64,000 nucleotides of DNA, from NCBI GenBank assembly GCA_017999985.1, contig JAGNKU010000002.1, forward strand, positions 1 to 64,000, in the 5' to 3' direction. The translations under genes were made by a program, and so were the position numbers. Of the stretch, positions 42,234 to 50,526 are shown one piece after another. Source of the stretch: Phycisphaerae bacterium. GTDB lineage: Bacteria; Planctomycetota; Phycisphaerae; UBA1845; Fen-1342. The notes under the pieces are model-generated. The model ran no database searches. It saw only the letters and a program-made list of their open reading frames with translations, and was not told the DNA's origin. How positions within the stretch are numbered: the stretch's first letter is position 1; each line of letters starts with the position of its first letter.

Positions 42234-43718
42234 TCAATTGCCGCCTTGTGGCTGCGACGCAATCGCCACCAGGTTTCGCTGCGTTACGACATAGAGCACG
42301 CTGTTCGCGACTGCCGGCGTGGCGTAGACCGCGTTGCGCATGTCGTTGCGGACCAGTTCCTTCAACGTCGGGCCGTGCTGCACGACCACCACGTCGCCGT
42401 CCGCGTTGCCGAGGAACACCTTGCCATCAACCATGCACGGCGACGCCCAGACCGCCGCCTGCATGTCATGGCGCCAGTGCCGCTGGCCGGTCTTTATATC
42501 CAGGCACGAGAGGTAGCCGTCGAGATCAACCGCGTAGAGCAACCCGTCAGCCACGGCGACGCTCGCAATCGTGCGGCCGAAGTCCTTGCCGCCGAAATGC
42601 CACAGCTTGCCGGTCTCCGTGATGTCGCCGCGTTTCGTTGCGTCGATTGCGTAGAGATGCCCCTCACCGGACGAACTCTCCGGATCGTCGCCGGCCGCAA
42701 GATACACCGTGTTTCCGACGATCACCGGCGTCGCGACGATGCTGGTCTTCGTGCCGGAGCCGCCAACCTCCCAGACCGCGTCCTTGGGGTTCAGGTCGAA
42801 CTTCCAGAGCGGCTCGCCGGTGCGCGGCTCGAACGCGTAGCACCAGCCGTCGCCGCCGCCGAAGATGACCTGCGGCTGGCCATCGATAACGCCATACGCT
42901 GGCGAAGACCATTGGCCATGCAGGATGTGCTCGCCGGGGTCATTGCGTTTCCAGACGACCTTGCCCGTGGTCTTGTCGACGGCGATGAACGACGGCGCCT
43001 GCGGTGCCGGCGGCTTTTCATGCTCGTCGTCGACGCCATTGGATGTGCAGACGAAGACCAGATCGCCGACGACCAGCGGTGCACAGGCCGCCAGATTGTG
43101 TGGATAGACGCCCAATTCGCGGATCATGTCGAGTATCCAGATGAAGTCCGCGTCTTCCGGCGTCGTGTAGCGCTCGTCCTTGTACGGCCCATCGTTGCGG
43201 TCGTCGCGCAGGCCGTTCACGTCCGCACAGACCAGCTCGCAACGGTTACTGACGTAATAAACTCGGTCGCCGTCCACGCACGGCGTTGAGGCGACACCTT
43301 GCTCCGGCCAGTCGTTGGCGGGGCCGGTGGCAAGCTTGTCATGTGTTGCCTGCCACAGCAGCTTGCCGGTCTTTTCGTCGAAGCACAGGACGCAGCCCTT
43401 GTCGCCCTTGATGTCGGGGCGATATTCACGGCCGTTGTTGGTGCCGACGAAGATCTTGCCGCCGGCGACGACCGGGCCACCATAGGATTGGGTGCCCAGG
43501 GGGGCGATCCAGCGGATGTTTTCTTTCTTCTGCAGGTCCCACTCAGCGGGAATGCCAATCGTGGGCGAGACGGGGTTGCGCGCCGGGCTGCCGCCCCAGA
43601 GGGGCCAGGCGTCGGCAGTCGGGCGTGTCGCGGGTTGAGAATCGGGCGGCGCGGCGAGTGCCGTGGCGGTGCAGAGCAGCAGTGCTTTCAGCGATGCTGT
43701 GATTCGTGCGCTACGCAT
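42234..43718 (-). CDS. PQQ-type beta-propeller protein (copy 1)
   Basis: A 494-residue exported propeller with signal peptide (1-22) and linker D-S-Q-P-A-T-R-P. Repeats such as F-D-E-K-T-G-K-L-L-W-Q, V-D-K-T-T-G-K-V-V-W-K, F-E-P-R-T-G-E-P-L-W-K and L-D-I-K-T-G-Q-R-H-W-R mark at least five blades. It belongs to the same family as the next gene but is more distant than a recent duplicate. Its start overlaps the end of the ccsBA gene by eight bases, so translation is coupled with cytochrome c assembly. That supports an electron-transfer role, but no haem motif is present. Confidence 0.88.
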   Translation of the reverse strand: MRSARITASLKALLLCTATALAAPPDSQPATRPTADAWPLWGGSPARNPVSPTIGIPAEWDLQKKENIRWIAPLGTQSYGGPVVAGGKIFVGTNNGREYRPDIKGDKGCVLCFDEKTGKLLWQATHDKLATGPANDWPEQGVASTPCVDGDRVYYVSNRCELVCADVNGLRDDRNDGPYKDERYTTPEDADFIWILDMIRELGVYPHNLAACAPLVVGDLVFVCTSNGVDDEHEKPPAPQAPSFIAVDKTTGKVVWKRNDPGEHILHGQWSSPAYGVIDGQPQVIFGGGDGWCYAFEPRTGEPLWKFDLNPKDAVWEVGGSGTKTSIVATPVIVGNTVYLAAGDDPESSSGEGHLYAIDATKRGDITETGKLWHFGGKDFGRTIASVAVADGLLYAVDLDGYLSCLDIKTGQRHWRHDMQAAVWASPCMVDGKVFLGNADGDVVVVQHGPTLKELVRNDMRNAVYATPAVANSVLYVVTQRNLVAIASQPQGGN

Positions 43719-46700
43719 AGCTGTGAATGCTGTTGATGAAGAAGTTCACGAAGAACCAGTTGAACGCCATCATGATGCAGCCGGCGATGGAGAGCCAGGC
43801 CGTCCACAGGCCGCGGTTGCGGACGACGAAGCGAATGTGGATGAGGATCGCGTAGATGATCCACGTGTTCAGGGCGAAGACCTCTTTCGGGTCCCAGCCC
43901 CACGGTCGGCCCCACGACTCGTTTGCCCAGATCGCCCCCATGATGACGCCGCCGACGAACAACATCACGAACACGAGGTTCAGGATGATGAGGTGGCTCC
44001 AGTCGATGTTGTTGAGCCACGCCGGCAGATTCGCGCCGCGCCCCTCGTCGCCGGGTGTTGCACCCGCCAACAACGGTCGCTGACGACTCACGTCGAGCAT
44101 GCCGCCATCCGGTCCGACCGGCACCGCACTCGCCCCCGTTGCCTGTCCATAGCGCACCGAGTAGTAGCCGATGAGATACGCCACCGCGATCACCGCTGCC
44201 AGGAAGATCAGGGCGTATGAGAAGCTGATGAGGACGGTGTGAATACGGAGCTGGATGTGATCGAGAATGCCGGGGATCGTGCTCAACTCGCCGCCCGGCA
44301 GCACGTAGCCAGCAGCCACCAGCGCGAGAAAACCCGTCGCGCTCGCCGCCACCAGCAGAATCCGCGGCTTCAGCCACAATTCGAGCAGCACCGCCGTCAC
44401 AATGCCCAGCCACGCCGAGGCAACCACGGCTTCAAACACGTTCGCCACCGGCACGCGCCCGAGGATGTACCAGCGTAGCCCGAGGCCGTATGCGTGCCAC
44501 GTCAGCCCGGCGGCCAGCAGGATCAGCGTCAGCACCCACGGCACGCGCCAGCGCGTCACCAGTGCCAGGATGCTTACCAGGAATGCCACGAAATACAGTA
44601 GCCAGCCGCCAGTGAATTTGCCGAGCGCGTAGTAGCGCACTTCCGCCATCCGTTGCCCTTGGGCGGGATACACGCCGGGGCCGGCCAAGGTGGGCAGCAG
44701 AACGCTCAGGCGATCGAGATATTTCTGCACGCCTGCCGTGTCGCCCTCGAGCCACGCGGCGCGTAACGACGACCAGGCCACCGTCACGGCGAGCGCCTGC
44801 TCGGGCGTGACACCCGGCAGCGGTCGCTGGGCGCCGCGCGCCAGCCCGAGCTGCGCCAGCTGGTCATCGGCCAGGTTGGCCAGCACCTGCTGCGGTACGA
44901 ACCAGGGCGCGACGGCGTCGCCGCCCGGCTGTGGGACGAGCGTGATGATGCGTTCGAGATTGGCCGCCAGCGCCTGCGCCGTTCGCACGCGGTTCGCCGC
45001 CTTGCGCATGAGCGGCTTCGGCTCCACGCTGCGCAGCGCGGTCTCAACCGCGGGGTCGGCCAGCTCGCGTGGCGTGAAATGCGGCTTTGCGAGGATGCGC
45101 CGCCGCTTCTCCTCGGTCATGTGCGTGGTGAGGAGGGCACGCAGGCCGATCTCCTTCACACGCAGCAGCGGCGTATCCACGTACGCGTCGCGATGGAACA
45201 GCCATTCGAGCAGTGAGGCGGCCGGCGTCAGCCCGGGCAGGTGCTCCTTGCCGGTCATGGCGGCGAAGGACTCGCGGGCGAACGAGTCGAGCGTCTTGTA
45301 CCGTCCGCCGTCCTGCACCACGATGAGGCGCGCGTTGGTCCAATCCACCTTCTGGTCGAGCGTGATCGCTGTCTTCGACGCCTCGAACGGCTCAACCGGC
45401 TTGCGACAGGCGGGGATGAACACGCACAGCCCGATCAGCAGCACGGGCAGCGCCGCGCCTTTCATCCGCCGGAGCAGGGCGGGCTTGACGTAGAACGCGA
45501 AGAGGCAGCCGAGGGTGACGATGATCCAGCCGATGTTCATCGGCCAGATGCCGATCTGGTTGCCGACGCCAAGGACCGTGTACTCCCAGTGATTCTGGAA
45601 ATCGAAGCCGCTCTGGAACAACGTCCAGTGGCCGATCGCCAGCGTCTGGTTCGTGGACACGGTCGCGGCCCGTGGCGCGGCGTCGCCGGTCTGCACGTAG
45701 ACATCGCTGCGGTACGACTCGATGCCACGCTGGCCGGGGAAATACGTCGCGCTGACCCGGCTGGCGGCGATGGTGGCCCCCAGGTTGTGCCGCGCGCGTG
45801 TATACAGCACCTCCCACGCCGACCGGCCGTCCGGCGCCTGGATCGTGATCGGATGCGCGTTCACCTCCACGTACGAGCTGAACGGGCACCATTGCGTATC
45901 GGTCCAGCCGGCGTAATCGCCGGTCCCCGTGATTTGCAGACGGAGGGCCGACGCCGCCCGCGGCGAGATGCCTTGCTGGCGCGTCTCGCGCACCTCCAGG
46001 GTCGGCAGCATACGCGACTTGCCATCCGGCGACTTGTGCGGCTGCAGTTCGACGACGTACGGCACATAGCCGGTGATGCGGATCGTGAAGGGCAGCCCTT
46101 CCGCCGGCACGTCAATCGGCATGCGCCACGGCTCGAACCAGCCGGTCGGGATGCTCAAGCCGAGCAATTTGATCGCCGGGCGCGTGCGGTACGAGGGGAT
46201 TTCCGTGCCGCGTGCATCCCTCAGCACGCCCTCGTCCGGCAGGTAGCGCTCGCGATGAATCGGCAGCCGCGCGATGACGGCGGTGGTCGCGGCTCCCGTG
46301 GTCAGGTTCCGCAGGTGCAGCACGGGCGTTTCATCGTCGTAGAAGCCGTTCTGGGCGGCATACGTCGCCAGGTGCGCGCTCAGCGTCTCGGTGAGCGGCT
46401 GCCAGTCGTCAGCACCGGCTCCCACCGCGACGACGCGCGGGGGCGCGTCGCCGACGTGCACGTGGAGCTTCGCCGCGGCGACGGGCTGCACGCCGTCGGG
46501 TGTCGTCTCGACCACGTGGATCGTGATGGGGTCCGTGCCCGTCGCCAGCGTGCTCGACCATGTCGCACCGGTGGACGCGCGAAACTGATCGATGATGGCG
46601 CTGCGTCCGCCGATGGTGGCGCGAATCTGGATCGCCGGGGCGCGCAGCAGGACTTCGCCCTCGATCTTCGTCCCGAAGTAGGCCCACGCCCCGCCGACGA

Positions 46701-47007
46701 GCAGCAGGAGGCCCAGGTGCGCGACCAGCGCGCCGGCGTTGATCCAGCGCCAGTGCATGCGGCAGAACGTGGCGGCCGCAAGCGACAGCGTGAACAGCGC
46801 GACCAGCAGGGCGAACAGCCAGTGTCGGAATGCCTGCATCTCCGTGACTTCCAGCGCCCAGCGAACCGGCGCGTAGGCCGACACGACCGAACTGTAGATG
46901 AGAATCAGGCTCAGCAGCGCGACACCCAGCCAGATGCTCGACAACAAGCGCACAAGCGGATGGCGGCGCGGAGGCTGCGTGGGTGCCGGCGCGACTTGGA
47001 CATTCAT
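43711..47007 (-). CDS. ccsBA: Fused cytochrome c assembly protein, ResB-CcsA (CcsBA)
   Basis: A 1,098-residue polytopic protein carrying both membrane parts of the system II cytochrome c synthetase, which exports haem and attaches it to C-x-x-C-H motifs. N-terminal ResB/Ccs1 half: S-S-I-W-L-G-V-A-L-L-S-L in the first helix, three early segments, then a large periplasmic domain. A soluble linker of about 290 residues precedes the CcsA half (about 850-1098). CcsA has the haem-handling W-G-W-D-P-K-E motif and a 35-residue hydrophilic insert (V-G-P-D-G-G) between helices. ATG 47007 is preferred over an upstream frame extension. Other window genes that need it: the di-haem peroxidase. Confidence 0.93.
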   Translation of the reverse strand: MNVQVAPAPTQPPRRHPLVRLLSSIWLGVALLSLILIYSSVVSAYAPVRWALEVTEMQAFRHWLFALLVALFTLSLAAATFCRMHWRWINAGALVAHLGLLLLVGGAWAYFGTKIEGEVLLRAPAIQIRATIGGRSAIIDQFRASTGATWSSTLATGTDPITIHVVETTPDGVQPVAAAKLHVHVGDAPPRVVAVGAGADDWQPLTETLSAHLATYAAQNGFYDDETPVLHLRNLTTGAATTAVIARLPIHRERYLPDEGVLRDARGTEIPSYRTRPAIKLLGLSIPTGWFEPWRMPIDVPAEGLPFTIRITGYVPYVVELQPHKSPDGKSRMLPTLEVRETRQQGISPRAASALRLQITGTGDYAGWTDTQWCPFSSYVEVNAHPITIQAPDGRSAWEVLYTRARHNLGATIAASRVSATYFPGQRGIESYRSDVYVQTGDAAPRAATVSTNQTLAIGHWTLFQSGFDFQNHWEYTVLGVGNQIGIWPMNIGWIIVTLGCLFAFYVKPALLRRMKGAALPVLLIGLCVFIPACRKPVEPFEASKTAITLDQKVDWTNARLIVVQDGGRYKTLDSFARESFAAMTGKEHLPGLTPAASLLEWLFHRDAYVDTPLLRVKEIGLRALLTTHMTEEKRRRILAKPHFTPRELADPAVETALRSVEPKPLMRKAANRVRTAQALAANLERIITLVPQPGGDAVAPWFVPQQVLANLADDQLAQLGLARGAQRPLPGVTPEQALAVTVAWSSLRAAWLEGDTAGVQKYLDRLSVLLPTLAGPGVYPAQGQRMAEVRYYALGKFTGGWLLYFVAFLVSILALVTRWRVPWVLTLILLAAGLTWHAYGLGLRWYILGRVPVANVFEAVVASAWLGIVTAVLLELWLKPRILLVAASATGFLALVAAGYVLPGGELSTIPGILDHIQLRIHTVLISFSYALIFLAAVIAVAYLIGYYSVRYGQATGASAVPVGPDGGMLDVSRQRPLLAGATPGDEGRGANLPAWLNNIDWSHLIILNLVFVMLFVGGVIMGAIWANESWGRPWGWDPKEVFALNTWIIYAILIHIRFVVRNRGLWTAWLSIAGCIMMAFNWFFVNFFINSIHSYA

Positions 47008-47136
47008 AGGCACTTCCCGACGGATTCTCGGGCCTCGGCTCAGGCTCGCGTGGCGGACACTGTACCGAATCGACACTAGGCTGGCGACGCGGCCCCGGCA
47101 ACTTTTGATAACCGCTACCGGCTCCGCCGGGGCCGC

Positions 47137-48705
47137 TCATGCAGGACCACTCTGCCCGGGCGTCTCATCGGGCGGCAGTTCCAGAACCACCTCCGTGGCC
47201 CGCGTGTCGCGCGCCAGGGACGGCTCCGCGGGCGCGGCCGCGGCAGGCAGCGTCACGGTGAAGCTTGAACCAGCCCCGGGCCGCGTGACCAGCCAGATCC
47301 GCCCGCCGGCCTGCTCGACCACCTCCCGCACGATCGTCAGGCCCAGGCCGGTGCCGGGGATGCCGGCCGCGAGCGCGTTCGGCCCGCGCCGGAAGGCGTC
47401 GAAGACCGGCTCTTCACCGAGCGTCCCCCCCTGGGCGCGCAGCAATTGCGGGTCAAAACCCATCCCCGAATCGCTGACGTGAATCGCTACCGACTCGGCC
47501 GACCCGGTCGACGGTCGAGCGGTCACCGCCACGCGCACGCGCCCCGGGCCGGGCGTGTACTTGATGGCATTCTCGATCAGGTTGCCGATGCAGTCGCGGA
47601 AATCCTGTGGGTCGAGGCGGACGTGCAGCTCCCGGTCACGCGGCGTCCAGCACGTCAGGTCGATCCCCTTCGGTTGGGCCAGCGGTCGAAACTGGCGGCA
47701 CAGGTCGGTCACCGCCTGCACCACATCCACGCGGCTCGCGCGCTGCTGGCGCGGGTCGGCCTGCTGCACGCGGGCCAGCGTCAGCAGCTCCGTGACCTGC
47801 GCAAGGCCCTCGGCCGCCCGGCGGGCGATCTTCTCACAGGTAGCGCGAATGCCGGCCTCATCGGTGACGATCCCATCGCGCACCAGGTCGGCCAGCGTCT
47901 GGGCGATCGCCAGCGGGTTCTTAAGCTGGTGAGTCGCGGTCTGCATGAAGCGGGCGCGGCGTTGCTGGAGGTCCTCAAGCGCCTGTCGCGAGCGCTCCAG
48001 GGCCGTGTTTGCGGCGTGCAGCAGGGCATCATTGCGATCCAGCAGCTCGGCGATCCGCAGCGTGAAATACAGCGTGCCGAGCACGCCGAACGCCACGACG
48101 CCCAGCATGACCAGCACGAAACCCGCCGCGCGATGCAAGCCGGTCGTCCCCAGCAGCGGCAGGAACGCGTAGTGCGGCAGCACGCCGCTCCACTCGCCGA
48201 GTGCGACGGCCGCGTACAGCAGCAGCGCCCAGCAGCTCTGCAGCAGGGCCTGCCAACCGGTGAGCAGCAGGCCGCTGATCGCGACGTGGAACAGGTAGAA
48301 CACAGCCATCGGATTCTCGACGCCGCCGGCGAAATGCAGGATCGTGCTGAGCAAGAGGAGGTCGACGGCAATCTGCGCGTTGGCGAAGCGCTGCCCGCTG
48401 CGCACCGCCTGTGCGTGCGGCCGATCCTCGTCGTGCAGCCCGCGCCGCAACAGCCGGAACACCAGCCCCCAGACCACGTTGATCCCGGCCACGGCCAGCA
48501 CGGCCGCCCACAGCGGCCAGGGACGCTGGGCGTTCGGCGTGGACACGCGCTCGAGCAAGAGCAAGGCAAGCGCGCCCACGACGAACACCCAGCGCAGCCG
48601 CACGAACCAGTTCAGCCGCATGAGCACGACGAGAGCTCCGGCCCGGTGTGGCTCATGCGGCGCGGGCGTCCGGATCGCGAGCAGTTCGATGGCTTCGCTG
48701 GGCAT
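47137..48705 (-). CDS. Membrane sensor histidine kinase (orphan)
   Basis: A 522-residue kinase. The N-terminal half has about six transmembrane helices (about 35-215) with no large extracytoplasmic domain, so it probably senses the membrane or an intramembrane signal. A short coiled coil leads to the H-box A-T-H-Q-L-K-N-P-L-A (phosphoacceptor His259). The ATPase domain has N-L-I-E-N-A-I-K-Y-T (N-box), D-S-G-M-G-F (G1) and G-T-G-L-G-L (G2). A tail of about 40 residues is acidic and unassigned. No response regulator is adjacent. It reads toward ccsBA, 129 bases away, and may regulate respiration genes. Divergent from pepD. Confidence 0.92.
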   Translation of the reverse strand: MPSEAIELLAIRTPAPHEPHRAGALVVLMRLNWFVRLRWVFVVGALALLLLERVSTPNAQRPWPLWAAVLAVAGINVVWGLVFRLLRRGLHDEDRPHAQAVRSGQRFANAQIAVDLLLLSTILHFAGGVENPMAVFYLFHVAISGLLLTGWQALLQSCWALLLYAAVALGEWSGVLPHYAFLPLLGTTGLHRAAGFVLVMLGVVAFGVLGTLYFTLRIAELLDRNDALLHAANTALERSRQALEDLQQRRARFMQTATHQLKNPLAIAQTLADLVRDGIVTDEAGIRATCEKIARRAAEGLAQVTELLTLARVQQADPRQQRASRVDVVQAVTDLCRQFRPLAQPKGIDLTCWTPRDRELHVRLDPQDFRDCIGNLIENAIKYTPGPGRVRVAVTARPSTGSAESVAIHVSDSGMGFDPQLLRAQGGTLGEEPVFDAFRRGPNALAAGIPGTGLGLTIVREVVEQAGGRIWLVTRPGAGSSFTVTLPAAAAPAEPSLARDTRATEVVLELPPDETPGQSGPA

Positions 48706-48804
48706 GAAGTATCAGGATAACGCAGCTACGGGCGCGGCGCGCGCAACTTCGGCGGCCCGTAGCGTAGCACGCGCACCACCGGCCGGCAAACGCGACCCGC
48801 CCGG

Positions 48805-48834
48805 ATGACGCTGGCGCCCGGTTCGCGTTAGAAT
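48805..48834 (+). promoter_or_regulatory. Possible promoter of pepD
   Basis: TAGAAT (48829-48834) is a fair -10 box with ATGACG 18 bases upstream (48805-48810). It ends 35 bases before the GTG start. The match at -35 is partial. Confidence 0.35.
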
Positions 48835-48869
48835 GCCCGCCTGATTTCAACCCGCAGGAGGAACGATCA

Positions 48870-50378
48870 GTGACCATGCAAGCGAACCTGTCCGCGATCG
48901 CGGGCCTGCAACCCGCCGCCGTGTGGCGTCATTTTGCCGAGCTGGCTTCCGTGCCGCGCCCCTCCAAGCGCGAGGAGCAGATCCGGGCGCATGTGCGGCG
49001 CTTCGCGAGCGAGCGCGGCTTCCCCATGCGCGAGGATGCGGTCGGCAACATCGTGTTCGACGTCCCGGCGACACCCGGCCACGAGCATGCGCCGCCGGTC
49101 GTGCTCCAGGGCCATGTCGACATGGTCTGTGAGAAAAACGCCCACATCGAGCACGACTTCGACCGCGATCCGATCCGCCTGGTGCAGGACCGCTACGGCC
49201 CGGCGCAGGAGCCGATCATTCGCGCCGCTGGTACGACGCTGGGGGCCGACAACGGCATCGGCCTGGCGCTGGCCCTGGCCGCCGCCACGACGCCGGACAT
49301 TGTCCATCCCCCGCTCGAAATCCTCTGCACGATCGACGAGGAGATGGGCATGACCGGCGCGAAGGCGCTGGCGCCCGACTTCTTCCGCGGCCGGCGTATG
49401 CTCAATCTCGATTCCGAAGAGGACGACGCCCTGTACATCGGCTGCGCGGGTGGCTGCGACACGACCATCACGCTCGACCTGAAGGCGGCCGAGCCGGCGG
49501 GCAAGTTCGGCGTCTGGCGCGTCACGGTCACCGGCCTGCGCGGCGGCCACTCCGGCGTCGATATCCACCAGAACCGTGCCAACGCCATCAAGCTGCTGGT
49601 GCAGACGCTCAGTGGCGTCGAAGATGGGCGGCTGCGCGTCGCGGCGCTGCATGGCGGGACCAAACGCAACGTCATCCCGCGCGAGGCCTCCGCCCTCGTG
49701 ATCGGCGCGGCCAACCTCGGTGCCAAGCTCAGCGCGGCGGGCGACCAGGTGCATGCCACGGCCGTCCGGGCCGGAGGCGAGGCCGGCTGCACGATCACGG
49801 TGGAGAAGGCGCTGGCGAGCGACGTTACGCTCGCCGCCACGCCGAAGGATACGCGGCGCCTGCTCACGCTATTGACCGCGCTGCCGCACGGCGTGCTGGC
49901 GGTGGTGCCGGAGATTCCCGGGCTGGTGCAGACGTCGAACGGCGCGACCACCGTTGAATGCCATGTCCATAACGGTGGGCTGCGATTCATCCTGGGGTGC
50001 CTGTCGCGCAGCTCTTCGTCGGTTCAACTGCATGCGACTGCCCGCCAGCTGGCGGCCATCGGCGAACTGGCCGGGGCGGAAGTCGTGTCGCACAATTCCT
50101 ATCCCGGCTGGCAGCCGAATGTGAATTCGCCGCTGCTGGCAACCTGCCGCGGCATCTACGAGCGTCTGTTTGGCAACCCGCCGAAGGTGGCGGCGATTCA
50201 CGCGGGCCTGGAGTGCGGCATCATCGGGGAGCGCATCGGCGTGGGGCAGATGGACATGATCTCGCTGGGGCCGCACATTGAAGGCGCCCACAGCCCCGAC
50301 GAACGCGTCTACATTGCCAGCGTGGACAAGTCCTGGCGGTTCCTGACGGCGATCCTGGCGGAACTGGCGAAGGGCTAG
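48870..50378 (+). CDS. pepD: Aminoacyl-histidine dipeptidase (PepD, M20 family)
   Basis: A 502-residue cytosolic di-zinc peptidase cleaving Xaa-His and other dipeptides. Full length. Zinc and catalytic motifs in order: G-H-V-D-M-V (first His and Asp), D-N-G-I-G-L-A (bridging Asp), I-D-E-E-M-G-M-T-G (catalytic Glu), L-N-L-D-S-E-E-D, and H-A-G-L-E-C-G near the C terminus. The dimerisation lid domain is in the middle. GTG 48870 follows AGGAGG at eight bases; ATG 48876 is 14 bases away and less likely. A palindromic element separates it from the S9 peptidase gene. Confidence 0.95.
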   Translation: MTMQANLSAIAGLQPAAVWRHFAELASVPRPSKREEQIRAHVRRFASERGFPMREDAVGNIVFDVPATPGHEHAPPVVLQGHVDMVCEKNAHIEHDFDRDPIRLVQDRYGPAQEPIIRAAGTTLGADNGIGLALALAAATTPDIVHPPLEILCTIDEEMGMTGAKALAPDFFRGRRMLNLDSEEDDALYIGCAGGCDTTITLDLKAAEPAGKFGVWRVTVTGLRGGHSGVDIHQNRANAIKLLVQTLSGVEDGRLRVAALHGGTKRNVIPREASALVIGAANLGAKLSAAGDQVHATAVRAGGEAGCTITVEKALASDVTLAATPKDTRRLLTLLTALPHGVLAVVPEIPGLVQTSNGATTVECHVHNGGLRFILGCLSRSSSSVQLHATARQLAAIGELAGAEVVSHNSYPGWQPNVNSPLLATCRGIYERLFGNPPKVAAIHAGLECGIIGERIGVGQMDMISLGPHIEGAHSPDERVYIASVDKSWRFLTAILAELAKG

Positions 50379-50432
50379 TGCGAACAGTGGTGAACGAGCC
50401 GCCACGCTCAGATTCTGCGTTGGCGGTGCATT

Positions 50433-50490
50433 GTGCCACTGCTCTTGAGCAGTGCGTAGTGTGGACGCCACTGCTCGAGGGCAGTGGCAC
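50433..50490. repeat. REPIN-like double palindrome between two peptidase genes
   Basis: CACTGCTC-TT-GAGCAGTG (50437-50454) and GCCACTGC-6 bases-GCAGTGGC (50467-50488) are perfect hairpins. The outer parts GTGCCACTGC (50433-50442) and GCAGTGGCAC (50481-50490) are also perfect inverted repeats, so the pair forms one larger palindrome. This is the two-REP-in-opposite-orientation design of a REPIN. Confidence 0.65.
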
Positions 50491-50526
50491 GCGTGCAGGT
50501 CACCGGCGCAGCGTGGGAGCGTGTGC

